A stretch of DNA of 64,000 bases from Paramarasmius palmivorus (lineage: Eukaryota > Basidiomycota > Agaricomycetes > Agaricales > Marasmiaceae), in the NCBI GenBank assembly GCA_037176845.1, contig JAYKXP010000141.1, positions 1 through 64,000 on the forward strand. The letters run 5' to 3'. Below are positions 9,687 through 21,508 of the stretch, piece by piece. The notes under the pieces were generated by a model. It had not been told where the DNA came from. It made no database searches and was given only the letters and a program-made list of their open reading frames with translations. Every line of letters begins with the position of its first letter. Within the stretch, counting starts at the first letter, position 1. The translations under genes and the position numbers were made by a program.

Positions 9687-11396
9687 TCATTCGTCGCCTT
9701 CGTAGAGCATGACACCGTTCGTATAGAACTTGAGGCAAATTGTGTTCAAGCGGAGAAACTGCGGTTCTGTGATATTTCTGCAAGATCGCATCAAAAGCCT
9801 CTGCAGTTTTTGTGGCCTCGCTTCCAGAGCAGCCAAAACCGACGCAAAGAGATCGGGACTAGTTGCAGGTCGAAGATCGACATCATAAAGGCCAAGGTCC
9901 TGCAAAGCTGGAAACGGCAACGTATCTCCTGATTGCGACGCCGTTTCATGGCTATCGTGGTGATGTGCGGTGAGAAGGGAGAACAAAGCGTAAGCGTCGC
10001 TCTCACTGACGTGAAGGCATTTCAGGGCTATTGAATCGACAAGGGAATCGAGTAACAGCTGTACCACTGAGGACCCGTTTCTGTCACGCATGTGTGTACG
10101 AACAGTGTGTAGCGATTTGAGAGACAGTGAAAGAATCAACTGTTTCATGAGAATTCCTGTCGCTAGCCCGGATAGGTTATCTTTCCAGGTGATTTCCGCT
10201 TCAACGCGGGGTTCTGTGCATTCCGACAATCTGGGCGGCTTTTCGAAGTTGTCGAAGATTTTGAGAAATTTGGGAGGAACTTTATCGGCCCAGACCTGTA
10301 CCGTAACGATATCGTATCTATGACGGCTAACGCTGACGTCTAGTGCTTTTGTTTTCAAGTTCCTCGTCAGCGACAGCCGTTCGAAGAGGTTCCGAAAGAA
10401 CCGCGCACTTCCGTCAGGACGCGGACTATCAAACATGGATTGATTGCACACAATGTGGTTCCAGATAGTCGGGGTATGTGGGAAGGAGATATAGGGAAGC
10501 GTCCGAAGACACGATGAACTTTGAGAGAACGAATACGCTCTGGATACAAATCTCCTTAGTCGAGGGAGATTGACAACAGGAGTAAATTGTGAGAAAGAGA
10601 GGGGGAAAATCTCTGTGAGAGATAGATGCTCAAGAAGGGGCATCAAGTTGAGAGTACCGAGCAGCTGCGAATCGGTGGGCGGCATGGGGAAACCAACTCC
10701 GCTAAGGGTGAGATCTGTGACATTAGCAAGCATTGGGATGCCCCAAGGCACGTTGCAGTGCATAAGATCAAGTTTTTTAAGAGTCGGAGAAAAGGTTATA
10801 GGAAGCTCCACCGGTTGGTCGACTTTATAGGCATGCACCGCTAGACTGTCGAGTAGAGGCATCGGTTTCTGAAATAGGGCGAGAATTCTTTGTGCTATGT
10901 CGAAGGGTATCCAGTCGGAGGTGACTTCCAATGATCGGATACGCGATGACTCTGCAAGGGCCTCGCTCATGACAGATACCGACTCTGGTGATACGACGAA
11001 CTTGGGAGATGCAGCGAAGGGGTTGAGCGAAAAGGTTATGGAGTCGAGATTGACATCTAAAGGACCGGGTTTGGACCTCTGAACAATCATTCTGGCCAGT
11101 AGTGGTCGAGAAAAGTCTGGGGTAGACCACAGAGGTGGATAATTCACCGAAACCATCCGCCAGTGGTGACAGACATGGCCCAGATGTACTACGTTCCCGG
11201 AAGTCCGACGATAGCCATGTTCCATACAGTACAGGAATATATCGGCCAAAATCTCGGTTGGAAGGCGAGATATGGGGAGCTGTGCATTGTGCTGGCTTCG
11301 AAGATGGATATTGTCTTTGAACGTTCGCTCGAGATGAGGTTCCAGATCCTGGATGTTATCTGAGGTAAAAAATATTACTATGCGTTGAAATATCAT
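9687..11396 (-). CDS. F-box-like protein, second subfamily
   Basis: Open frame of up to 569 residues. The F-box-like segment is near the N-terminus (ISRLPTEILADIFLYC), followed by LGHVCHHWRMVSVNYPPLWS, the usual agaricomycete F-box signature. About 450 residues of leucine-rich sequence follow (LTDLTLSGVGFPMPP, LEHLSLTEIFPLSF). It lacks the C-N-N-C motif and the PRWKWDLRFG block, so it belongs to a different subfamily from most copies here. The first 12 residues of the open frame (MIFQRIVIFFTS) look like intron: a donor GGTACGTC (near 11410) and acceptor ACCTCAG (near 11365) would instead join DNIQDLEP to an upstream exon reaching 11529. The start is therefore uncertain. Predicted role is substrate recognition in an SCF ubiquitin ligase, by family inference only. 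Confidence 0.7.
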   Translation of the reverse strand: MIFQRIVIFFTSDNIQDLEPHLERTFKDNIHLRSQHNAQLPISRLPTEILADIFLYCMEHGYRRTSGNVVHLGHVCHHWRMVSVNYPPLWSTPDFSRPLLARMIVQRSKPGPLDVNLDSITFSLNPFAASPKFVVSPESVSVMSEALAESSRIRSLEVTSDWIPFDIAQRILALFQKPMPLLDSLAVHAYKVDQPVELPITFSPTLKKLDLMHCNVPWGIPMLANVTDLTLSGVGFPMPPTDSQLLGTLNLMPLLEHLSLTEIFPLSFSQFTPVVNLPRLRRFVSRAYSFSQSSSCLRTLPYISFPHTPTIWNHIVCNQSMFDSPRPDGSARFFRNLFERLSLTRNLKTKALDVSVSRHRYDIVTVQVWADKVPPKFLKIFDNFEKPPRLSECTEPRVEAEITWKDNLSGLATGILMKQLILSLSLKSLHTVRTHMRDRNGSSVVQLLLDSLVDSIALKCLHVSESDAYALFSLLTAHHHDSHETASQSGDTLPFPALQDLGLYDVDLRPATSPDLFASVLAALEARPQKLQRLLMRSCRNITEPQFLRLNTICLKFYTNGVMLYEGDE

Positions 11397-11885
11397 TTGA
11401 GAGACGTACCTTTCATGAGGATCAAGAAGTAAAGTGGGAGAAAGGATATCTTCAAGTTGTGGTAGACGGATAACCAGCGCGACGCGACACCGGGTGCCAA
11501 ATGCATTCCTTTCTTCCGAACCACCATGTCCATTCGATGATCTTTTCTCCTACGGTCGACACATGACGAGCCTGGTCAACTTCTCGGGATAGATTGGGGT
11601 TCATAGAAGAACCCCGGGGTCAAGCTGGAATTTTAGACCGGCTTGCTTTTATCTCCTCGCAAACAAAGGTACCCTCGACGAGCTATTCGTCATGTTGGCC
11701 TGACAATAGCCGCCTCGACACCTACGACGTTCGACGCTATCCCAAACGCAATCAGCTCCATGAATGTTGCGCTGGGAAAACATTATTTTGGGCTCCTCGC
11801 GTTCAAGTAGCCGCGTAATGACAGAGGGTGTGTGTTACTTTCTGTAATAACCCGTGCTTTCGTAGTGAGATCTGTTTGAGCAGAC
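11397..11885. other. divergent intergenic region
   Basis: Contains a possible 5' exon of the minus-strand F-box gene (11413-11529) and the promoter of the plus-strand M2 membrane gene. No other gene seen. Confidence 0.4.
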
Positions 11886-13002
11886 ATGGCAAGGATAACG
11901 AAGCAACTCCAGTCCACTTTGCGGAAGACGACACGCAGCCAAACCTTTCTCTCCTTTCCTACAACCATCCAAGACATGGACGTCAACTGGCAGGTGGAAA
12001 TCGTCGTACGACCCCACTGCGAGACTGAACTCTTATTTAAGAAGAATGCAGACAATTTAGCTGCGAATACGTAGTGGTAGGTTCATCTTTGCTTATTTCA
12101 GCACTTTTCTTCCACTGACAACATCACCAAGAACACCACTATCGGGAAACCCTTCTCAAGTGCATTCTCCGCCAGCAATGCTGTTCGTGCTCGTCGACGT
12201 TATCCTCCTCTGCTTCGCCTCAAAAACGATACCCCCTCCTTGGTCTATCGCATCCGTCGGGGTTGTATGGTGTAGGTTGGGCAGCGCAGCTGTTGTTAGA
12301 GGAAGGATCAGTCTACAAAGCCTTGTGCATTGCTACCGCTAGCGTAGCACTCTCCGGATTTCTCCTATGCCTTTCTATTCCTGCCGTATTTGGAGCTGAA
12401 TTCGCTCTGTATGACTTGCCACCAGAACTTTTTGACGGGGCGATATATGGACTGACAATGTTAGGCTTGGGAACGGGGATATGGTGCACGAGTGGTAGAT
12501 CCTTTGAAGAGATTTGTCGGTTCGTGTTCAAGGCCAATTACATCTGGTATGGATCTCGAGATGTTGCAAGCCCGAATGAGCTAGGTGAGTTGCTTAGGAT
12601 GTCTTCTCCTGTTCATGTTCGTTGATTCTCTACCCACAGAACAGCTCTTCGTACCTCAACTTGAAAACTATCGTGAATGGCTAATGTCGTTCATGACTCT
12701 GGTTTTCATTGTTGGGAGCTCCTACCTCGCACTCTTCTCTGGGTTAGATTCCTCCGAATCTTCTGCATTCCAACAGCGATTACCTGAAACAACGGCACAA
12801 CTTCTCAAGGTCGCTTCCATTATTGCGGGGTGTGGAATCGTCTTCTGGGTTATGACACTATTCGGTTTACGTATCGGTGTGACCACCGAGGAATATCGAG
12901 TGTGTCAATCCTTCGAAGTTGTGCATGGCAAGTTCTGGGACGGTACTTGTGTTGGCTGTAGGGTTGGTTTTATGTGTACTTGTACGACGTGTCCTTGTAT
13001 GA
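11886..13002 (+). CDS. M2-family multi-pass membrane protein, two apparent frameshifts
   Basis: Paralog of the gene at 56487-57463. Exon 1 runs from 11886 (MARITKQLQS) to 12073; the donor GTAGTG and acceptor TTTCAG at 12101 keep the frame into the first hydrophobic segment (MLFVLVDVILLCFAS). A frame change is then needed in an A5 run at about 12222-12226 to continue into KRYPLLGLSHPSGLYG and VALSGFLLCLSIPAVFG, which align with VALSAFFFGMSLPAWFG of the paralog. A 55-nt intron (12585-12639) leads into EQLFVPQLENYREWLMSF. A second one-base change near 12890 restores the last hydrophobic segment (MASSGTVLVLAVGLVLCVL) and a TGA at 13002. About 300 residues with five or six membrane spans. Function unknown. 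Confidence 0.5.
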
Positions 13003-13188
13003 ATGTATCGTCTTGCGGCTCTTTGTATCATCCACATTTTTAGACTGCAGTTGAAACGTTGATCACGCGCTCAAGCGCTCATGCTTAGAACTTCCGTACC
13101 TCCTTCTCCACCTTGACTGTCACTCTTTGAGTCTTACGCTCCGCGCAGTCGTTTAGTCGAGCTCGCATTCAGTTCCCATTCTCTGGGA

Positions 13189-14485
13189 ATGCTCGCAAGA
13201 TTCTCATCTCAACTCCGGGCTTATTCATCCTCGTCAAAAACAAAAACACCAAGAATCGTCAATGTATTGACTCCCAGCCAGCACACAATACAACCAGCAA
13301 GTCTCCAAACCCTTCTAGAACCCTACGAGCCCATCGACGGCATTAATTGGCCACAGACAGAGCCTCATACTGTCACAACGGTTCCTGTTCGTTTCCTTGA
13401 CCCTCAGGTCGCCGCGCGGTTCATACAAGACGTGAAAACAGGTCAGCTCGTCTTACCAGGAGAATCCACCGCAGAAGCAGCTTCGCATGGAATCAAAACT
13501 ATAGCACGTTCGTTTGCTCGGCTTTGGAGAGGAGAATCGCGGGCTGTGAGGTGGAAGTTTGCTCCAAACGAGACGGAAAGGGAGATACAGACCAAACTCA
13601 GGTTGGAAGCTGTTCATGGGAGCAGCCATATTAGAGAGATTCAGAGCAGTGAAGGAGAGGCAAAGACATTTATTGTGACATTCTTCAACACGGAGGCCGC
13701 TGCAAAGGTATATACAATTCCTTTACTTTGCTCCCAGATTCCGAATTACTAATAGTCAAGTAGGCTGTATCGTTTGGGACCAAGATGGGCGAAAACATTC
13801 AACCTCTACCTTTTCGCGTTGGTTCAATACAGGACGCCGTTACCGTGCTTAGAAGATCGCTCAACAAAACGAAACCACTCAATTCCATCCGCATAAGCAA
13901 GTTCGACGTCAAAGCCATTCCCGACTGTACGGTGCATCAAAATACCTGTCTGTACTATCTTGCTGTTTAGAAGCAGACGATATATTGGTGGGTGTCTTGG
14001 TTCCCTAGTGTGTTCATCCACGGTGCTGAGGTACAGCCCAGTCTCTTCGATTCCCCACAGCGCGCCAGGCATCCAGTTTCTATGACAGGCTCTCGAACGG
14101 GTCACCTCTCTTGAAATCTCTCGTGCCTCTCACAGAGAAGGTTCAAGGAAGCATTACGTCGCGAAATCAGTGGCTCGCTATCGAGCTTGGTATGATATCC
14201 CGGACACTTGTCATCCGCTTTGATCGACCGACGAGTTCCTCGTCAATACCGGTTGGCGCGGATGAACTGTACAACGATTTCTCTCCGTACGGTCTCATTC
14301 ACAGAACTGACGTTCACAATGGGATCGGATTTGTCAACTTCTTCGATATCAGTAGTGCGGCGGCAGCGTGTGTTGCTGTACATAGCGGAGAGTTAAGGGC
14401 TTATAAAGGATGCCCGGTGTTCTTTTCCCATGTAGGACTTCAACCCAAGCCATTGAGGAGTAAAACAGGCAGAAGCTTCACCTAG
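13189..14485 (+). CDS. putative mitochondrial RNA-binding (RRM-like) protein
   Basis: Exon 1 (13189-13707) begins MLARFSSQLRAYSSSSKTK, rich in Arg, Ser and Ala with no acidic residue, as expected for a mitochondrial targeting peptide. The intron 13708-13763 keeps the frame into AVSFGTKMGENIQPLPFRVG. The C-terminal part (14111-14485) encodes LVIRFDRPTSSSSIPVGADEL, then a spacing and GIGFVNFFDISSAAAACVAV, which resembles RNP2 and RNP1 of an RNA-recognition motif, ending KTGRSFT. An earlier RRM-like unit may lie in exon 1 (VTTVPVRFLDPQVAARFIQD). The junctions between 13900 and 14110 are not resolved; one or two introns, or an indel, must lie there. Likely acts in mitochondrial RNA metabolism (inference). 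Confidence 0.45.
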
Positions 14486-14833
14486 AAGCCGAAGTTCATG
14501 CAATGGTCGTTACAGGTCACCCTGGTTTCAACGTTTGGGGCCTCAAAGGGTGCAGGCCTCAGGGCCCGCCGGGAATATCGACAAAGTTGACCTTTTATCC
14601 GACTGTCAGTAGTGCGGACTCGGGTTTTGGAAGCTGGGCTCAAATAGTTCAGAAGAACCATTTGGGAAGCAGGAGAATGGCATTGGGTTAGATATGTAAC
14701 ATTCACGTTGGCAGTGTAGGAAGGGGCAGTATACAAGGTGTACATGAGATATCCTATGTCGACTTTTGTAGGCATACAATGGAATTCAAATGAACTTTAC
14801 ATAACTGACATGTACAATACTGCGGCTTGGTAT
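14486..14833. other. intergenic, nothing recognised
   Basis: 3' flanks of two converging loci. No gene, repeat or RNA seen. Confidence 0.35.
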
Positions 14834-16385
14834 TCAAGCTTTACACCACTTGATACGACACTTCAAACCACTTTCCGCCAGCTTCTCCAGTCTGACATTG
14901 AACGCCTCCATGGCATTCACTGTACATTCCGGGTCCACTCGAAAAGAGATGACCCATTGGACCAATGTCACCTCCCTGCACTCGCTCAAAGACCTGGCTC
15001 GTGGTTCCAGAATGTCCAGAAATGCGGTCGCAGTTTCAATATCGATGCAAGTGTATTCGGATACACTGAGCTCGACAAGCCCGGGAGCGACGACGGTCCT
15101 TTGACTCACTAAATCAAGTAACTGATGCCATACGAGTGCCTCATTCCTAAATGCTTTGGCAAGTACGTTGAATTCGAGCCGAGAAAGGGCGGTGCATTGA
15201 GTAAGAAAGTCGGATAGTTCGGTGGTTCCTATAGCCATCGAAACTACTTCCAACGCAAAGCTGCTGAGATGGCTCCGGCAGCCTAAACGATCGATGAGGT
15301 GCTTGATCGCTGTAAACGGTACATTTGATTGGAGTATCGAGATTTCGAATGAGGCCAACGACGGCAATACAAGTGATTGGAGTATCACAAGGCCATCAAT
15401 GTAATGGATAGTAGTGGAGAGGCGGGAAAGGGAGTGCATTACAACAGGGAGTCGATCAACCCCGGAGTTTTCTGGGTTCCAGTAAGCCACAGAGGGAAGT
15501 TTCAATGAATGAAGATTGGTGCAGCACTCGAGTACTGCAAGGAGGGGTTTATATTCGTAGACGGATTCAATCTCCAGGTTTGTCAGTTGCTAGAATGGAA
15601 AAAGAGAAGGTAAGTCATGAGGAGCATATTGTATTTTTGCGCTTGTAAGTCGAGGGGCTGGGTGCTCCGGTAGGAAGCGGGAGGCAGCATCATCGAAGAT
15701 GGTGACGCAGTCATCCCTGAGAACGAGAGCTATTACACATGGAAAGTGAGGAGAAAGCATTCTGATTGTCGAGGATCGAATAGCCCCTATTCGTTGGAGA
15801 TCCAAGCACAGCGGATGCTCCTTTGAATTGGTAAGGTACAACCCCAACAACGAGGTTCCTGGGTTGCATAAGTGTACCTTCACTGATGACCATAGTCGCG
15901 CAGAGCCATTCGCAATCACCCTCCAGCGATGAGAGACATGCGCGAGCGTCACAGTACTAGGTGCAAAAGTAGGCTTTAGCCCTGGTAACGAGTTGATGAA
16001 AAGGGAATGGTGGCCTCCAAACTCAGGTAGGCAGACCATCGCAAAGATGTGTTCGAGAACTTCGACCGGCAGTCCGACGAGTGGGGGATAGCCAGCTATG
16101 ATATCGCTGGATGCGTCTCGATGATGCTTCTCGGTGCGTTTCTAGCTGTTCGATCGCCTTCCGCAAACGTGCAATCTCCTGGTCACATCGTTCTATCTCG
16201 CGCTCTTCCATTTCAACATAGGAGCGGGTATGTTGCATCTCTTCTCCGGTTGGAAGTGTGTCCAACCTTAGGAATTCTTCCAAGCTGGCAGGCGGAGGGA
16301 CAAGTTTGAGTCGTAGGAAGTCTTGTATGATATTGGCTGGCACAAAGGCATGTTGACAGCTGTTGCAGAGCAAAACAGTGTTCAT
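14834..16385 (-). pseudogene. F-box-like (CNNC family) pseudogene
   Basis: Closest paralog is the intact gene at 25503-27134. It starts MNTVLLCNSCQHAFVPANII, then an acidic coiled coil (RSYVEMEEREIERCDQEIAR) and YHSWLSP. A frame change near 16080 is needed to enter LPVEVLEHIFAMVCLPEFGG. The frame then runs through LAHVSHRWRVIANGSARLWS to a TAG near 15591 where the paralog has Glu in PFEQLTTLEI. This is a substituted codon, not a slipped homopolymer. Past the stop the frame continues through QLTNLEI and the leucine-rich region to the end LKCRIKWCKA at 14834. With one shift and one nonsense codon it is probably a recent pseudogene, unless both are sequence errors. Confidence 0.65.
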
Positions 16386-17655
16386 GGCCTGTGCAAAATC
16401 TCGTTCAGCGAACGAAGATAAATTCCAGTTGCGACTTACCGTTTGAAAGCGATGGGTCCAGGGTGTAGATGGTAGAAGATGCAACCTAAACAAGTGACGC
16501 GGTAGGAGACTCGGAACAACCTTCTTCCGGTCCAATACGGAAGCAGGCCTAGGACCAATGCCATCACCAGACCATCACCATCCTCGGCTCGTTACACATC
16601 TTTTTCCTCCTCCATAGCTGAGCTGAAATTTCAGTCAGCCTCGGAAATCCACTAGAGACGAACGGGACATACTATTCGGATATGCTAGGGTGCCGAAGGA
16701 ATCCTAAGTTTGGAAGACAGATGTTCGAAACGGGTTTTGGTTGTTCGGGTGTCTGCAATGGTGCGTGTTCAACAAGGCTGAATTCCTGTCTGCAGCTGAT
16801 ATACGTTTGAACACAGATAATCAAGTTTTTAGCACTGGCTTTTTGTGAAGCATCTCGTCAAGTCGACACAGTGATTGAAACTTCGAGAACGACTCCCTAG
16901 AATACCGCGTGGTTCATGTTAACCTCAACACGTTACTGAGCCCCTCATTCTCTTGGATTGCCTTTCGGTGGTTATGTACCTCTGAAAATTTGCCGGCTTC
17001 TTCGGACCAAACCGTAAACAATGTCCGATAGTCTGTGTTCATGATTCATCATCGTCAATGTCAGGGTGCTATTCTCTGTTTGGCCGTAATGTTGGTACTA
17101 AACTCACACCTATCCTTGTAGGCCCACCTGACGTTACATGAGTCCACGACAACATACCCTAGAACACGGGGAAGAATTGAGAATTAGCTTGCGCAAAGGG
17201 CAAGTTACTCTCCGCCCAGTCTTGCGACATGTATGTTCTATTTCTTCCCCTGGATGACCAGGTGCTTGAATTACATAGATAGCTAACGGACGGCGTAGGT
17301 GACCGCAGAGCATATACGGCCAAGTAACGTGTATATGTCAAAGGGGCGCGATCGAAGGGTACTGTTCAGTTGTGCTTTTCAACTGCAAACGTCGTAGGAT
17401 TTCGATGAGGGAAAATTAACGTCAAAGCGTTCAGGTACGCTTGGCGTTCCATCATGCATATGTATATGTATCTTACAGCATTCTATGTAGGGAGCCTGAA
17501 TGTGTGTCCCCAAGAGCTCTCACGGTGTCACGTCCTACCGCTTGCCATATAGCATTCAATTCCTTCCTTGCTGGAAGCTTTTGACATCGGTGGAGAATCA
17601 ATCTGGAGCTTGGAATATCTGGACCTGGGCTGAGAGACATGGTTCCCAGTTCTCA
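16386..17655. other. intergenic, no gene seen
   Basis: About 1.27 kb between divergent loci. The right end is the promoter and 5' leader of the MFS permease. I found no coding frame with family support and no repeat. Confidence 0.4.
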
Positions 17656-19307
17656 ATGTCTGAATCGAAATTCGACCTCCGTTTTGATACTATCCCTCGC
17701 CTCGACCGTGGTGATCTGGTCCTAGACAGACGGGTTTGGAGGAAGCTTGACAAGTTTGTGCTGCCTCTAGTCACTTTGTTCTACTTTTTTGCATTTTTGG
17801 TGAGCTGTATCAGTCCTATTCAGTATTCATGTACTAATACAGTTGGTAAAGGATCGAACCAACATTGGGAACGCACGCATCGCTGGTCTACAAAGAGACC
17901 TCGCAATGACCGACCATCAATACAGCATCGCACTCACAGTCACATACATTCCCTATATTCTAACTGAACTACCTGCAAACTGGGTGCTCAAGGTAGGGTC
18001 CCAGGTCCTGTAATCATTTCGTCACTCTTGCGCTAAAGGTGACAACGCAGGCAACAGGCCCAAATTACATGCTACCGACAATGATGGCGCTCTGGGGTGT
18101 CGTCACGATCTGCCAGGGTGTTGTCAAAACTTGCGGCTCGCTCCTTGCTTGTCGCTTTATTATCGGGTTTCTTGAAGGAGGGCTCTTCCCTGGGCTGACG
18201 CTCTATCTGTCGTATTTTTATCCCCGTAGGAAGATGAACCTTCGGTACGTTTTTTCGGGTTTGTTTTGTCTCTGGTGCTCATTTCTTAACTCGAGCTAGC
18301 ATCTCAACATTTTTCGCTGAGGCCTCGTTATCGGGCGCTTTCTCTGGAATTCTCGCATATGGGATTGTTCGTATGGATGGTGTTGGTGGTCGTACGGGTT
18401 GGTCATGGATCTTTATCCTCGAAGGGCTCGTTACCGTTCTTTTTGCATTGATATCGTACCTAGTACTTCCTCGAGACATGGAGGGGGCGCGATTTCTCAA
18501 CAAAGAAGAAAAGTATTATATTGACAAGGTGCTGAGAGAAGATTATGCGCACAATGATGCGGATGCGTTTACGTGGAAGGAGGTACGCAAGACGTTCGCG
18601 GGCCCCCAGGTCTGGTTCGTAGCGTTCAGCTCTTTCATGGTCGGGACTATATCATATTCGCGTTCATAGTATGTGATTCTTTCATATTTTGTTTCATGTC
18701 CTCTAACTCGTTGTCTCGATATAGCTTTCTACCGTCCATTCCTTCGAGCACTAGGATACACCTCCGCCCGAGCACAGCTAATGTCGGTTCCTCCGTTCGC
18801 CGCCGGCTTCGTCGTTTCCCTCATATGCGCTTTCATCTCGGACAAATTCCAGTTCAGAGGTTTAATCGTCATACTTGGTTCAACGCTCGCTATAATCGGA
18901 TCCTCCATCTTCCTCGGCTCTCAATCCACTCACGCGCAATACGCTTCCCTCTTCTTTTCGGTATCTGGAGCGTTCACTGCTGCACCTACACTCGGCACTT
19001 GGGCATCGAATAATGCTACACCTCAGACGAGGAGAGCTACGGCCATTGCGGTGACTGTGATTACGTCGAATGGGGGTGGGTGTTGGCTACATGGCTTTTG
19101 GGAAGCTTGAGTGAGCCGCCGAGGTATACTGGTGCGACAGTTACGCTGTTGGTGTTGGCTGTGTGTATGGCGTTGGGTGCGGCAGGAAACTTGTGGTACT
19201 TGAGGAGGCAGAATGGGAAGAAGGCGGCGAAAAGGATGGTGATGAGTAGGGATGAAGAGAAGCCTGGGATTGGGGATAAGAGTGCCTGGTTTGTTTACAC
19301 GTTGTAA
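17656..19307 (+). CDS. MFS permease, Dal5/allantoate-type (ACS family)
   Basis: A transporter of the anion:cation symporter branch of the major facilitator superfamily, expected to carry small organic anions or vitamins across the plasma membrane with protons. Exons: 17656-17799, 17843-17992, 18051-18244, 18300-18668, 18725-19307, all with GT/AG ends. Family marks are the N-terminal RRVWRKLDKFVLPLVTLFYF, the TM2 region DRTNIGNARIAGLQRDL, and RFIIGFLEGGLFPGLTLYLS, which is diagnostic for Dal5-like permeases. The C-terminal half carries ALGYTSARAQLMSVPPFAAG. About 480 residues are expected, a normal length. Two one-base changes are needed to keep this in frame: an extra C near 18741 (FLPSI to RALGY) and a missing G near 19079 (SNGGG to LATWLLGS). 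These may be assembly indels. The substrate cannot be told from sequence. Confidence 0.7.
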
Positions 19308-19798
19308 TTCAATACTGATTGGTGTCTGCATGTTTCGGAGTACATACAGTGAATTGTATTATTAAAATTCGTGTCGAAAGAATGGTAGTCTTACAGGCGA
19401 GTATAATTGGTATTGGGACTTGACTGGGACACGACACTAAGCGCTTTGACTCCGCATTCTACCTTCCGACTCTTGTTACTTCATGTCGCCCTTTGCTATG
19501 CTGAACACAAGCTGAAGCACTGAAAAGCAACGGTTTTTCAGCTAGGTGCCAGTCCGATGAACCAAGTAAACGCTAGCAACGGCAAAACTCGGAGCGTTTA
19601 GTGTTTCATTCCTCGTAACATAAATCAGGACTATTTTCACGATATGCAGCCTCTATCGCATATAAAAATAACCAGGAGCAAGATATGAGTAGAAGGGTAA
19701 ACCAATGAACCCCCATTAGCGGTTGGGGCACCTCAGTACGATCACCTACCATATTCGGATACATCGCCGGCGTAAGTGCGTATTCTTGGACAATTCTC
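19308..19798. other. intergenic between convergent genes
   Basis: Shared 3' flank of the MFS permease (plus) and the KTR mannosyltransferase (minus). No gene seen. Confidence 0.45.
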
Positions 19799-21508
19799 TC
19801 AATTAAATAATCTCTCATATCTAGGGATACACGATTGTGAAAAGTAATCTACGCAATGGAAGTTCCAAACGTTAGTTAATCTTCCAAGGGCTCAGAAGCG
19901 AATTACCCACCTAATGACTGACTAATAGAGCAGGAGCATTTCTTTTGTGAATGAGCATCTCCTCTTGGGCAATGCTCAAATGGGGGATGTCTGTAGCCTA
20001 TATCTTGAAAAAAGTGGAGTCGATCTTTGGGTAAAAAGAGCGCCGCTGCAATAGAATGAACGGGAGCGTCTCCCCAGCGCTATTGACAGGCTCAATGTCA
20101 GCGTTCCGGAGTTCCTGGAATATTAGTTTTCGAGAAACCGACCTCATAATAGAACCCGCCCGTCGAGTCGAGATATTCAAAGAACTTTTGGTACGCTTCT
20201 CCTCGCCAGAAATCCATGTCGGCAATTCAAAGTTACTCCAAACTTGGGCCTGGTCAGCAACCTCAAACAAATTCAGGCGACGAATAGACTCACAGTGGCA
20301 TAGATTGTATGTCTGTCCTTCATCGTCACTGAGGTATCTCATGGCGTTATTTTCAGAGATGTGCTGAGGATAGACTTGCATGAAGTCTTCAACTGAAGCA
20401 TCAATTGCGTGTTCAATTCTCGATACAATGGCGCTGCCTGACCTTTCACAGTCTTCCATAGCGTCGGTATCGTAGGCTCCCATTCAGTGAAGGAAATTGT
20501 GAATCCTATGGCCGGAACATGAGCTTGGGCGCGGGAGTTGTTATAGACTGTAGGGCACCGACCATATAGTTTGTTGTTATCTCGCATATAATCAAAAGGG
20601 TCGTAGTCGACGTCGCAGGTGTAGGATATACCTGGTCTAGTGCGTGAAGATCTGGTCAGTATGAATCATGTATTTGAGGACCAGTAAACGCACTCGACTC
20701 GCCAGTAATATTTGTACGGCTGCAAAAGTGGGTGTTTGAAGAAAAACTACGGAAACGAAACACGATGTAGGTCAGTCACGGCGTCGGAAGAGGATTTGTG
20801 AGATTCATAGTACTGACGCCGGAATTGAATCTGCACATGTTCCGATAGGGTACGCTGTCTAGTAATCGAACAGTCCAAGGTCAGGAGAGAATCGCAAGCG
20901 CAGCGGTATGGATTCTTACCTGCATAGATCATATTCTGTGCTTTCATCTTTTCTCTGCCCTGCCTCGCTCTCTCCTCGTCAATCCAGTCCGGCTGAAACC
21001 AGTGCTCGTGAGGTATCAAGCCAAAGGTAACATGTGAAGCTGTCGCGTTGGATACGCGCTCTTTGAATTCCTCCGTGAACTCGACTTCGTTCAAGAACAC
21101 CCAAGGATACCCAAATCTCCTATTAAACCGCTCCTCTACGTGTGCCATACTGGATAAGACGCCGTCGAGGTCCGAGTTACGTGCGAGGAAAACCATGGTT
21201 GCATTTGCGGTACCTTCGCCAACAGGACGAGGAGGATCTGGTGTTGAAGGTACGTTGTCAACTACAGCGGATTCGTCGGTTGCCGGTGTATGGTGGGTAG
21301 AGGTTTCATGGCCAGTCGAGAAGATACGTTGCATTCGAATGTCGAAATTTTAGATCATCGAAAACGAGTGTGATGGAGTAGAGAAGAACAATCTGAGAGG
21401 TTTATTGAGATCAGCAACTTGAGTATAGGAATATGTGTGCCTCACGATGACAAAAACAGCGAAAAGGTGCCTCTGACGAGCGGTCCAGCGTCGAAGGAGG
21501 GATAGCAT
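19799..21508 (-). CDS. GT15 (KTR/Kre2-type) alpha-1,2-mannosyltransferase
   Basis: Golgi type II membrane enzyme of glycosyltransferase family 15 that adds alpha-1,2-mannose from GDP-mannose to protein or lipid glycans. Exon 1 starts at 21508 (MLSLLRRWTARQRHLFAVFV), a signal anchor. Downstream exons carry FLARNSDLDGVLSSM, RFNRRFGYPWVFLNE, HEHWFQPDWIDEERA, SVPYRNMCRFNSG, YKYYWRVE, YTCDVDYDPFDYM, FTISFTEWEPTIPTLW, YYERWGDAPVHSIAAALFLP and a last exon ending SCIPRYERLFN at 19799. About eight short introns fit these joins. The invariant block read FEIADMDFW in the family is out of frame here because one A is missing near 20226. A second one-base problem sits in an A4 run near 21350, between the anchor and the catalytic part. 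The usual EPD-like triplet reads EPG. The motif order leaves little doubt about the family. Confidence 0.85.
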
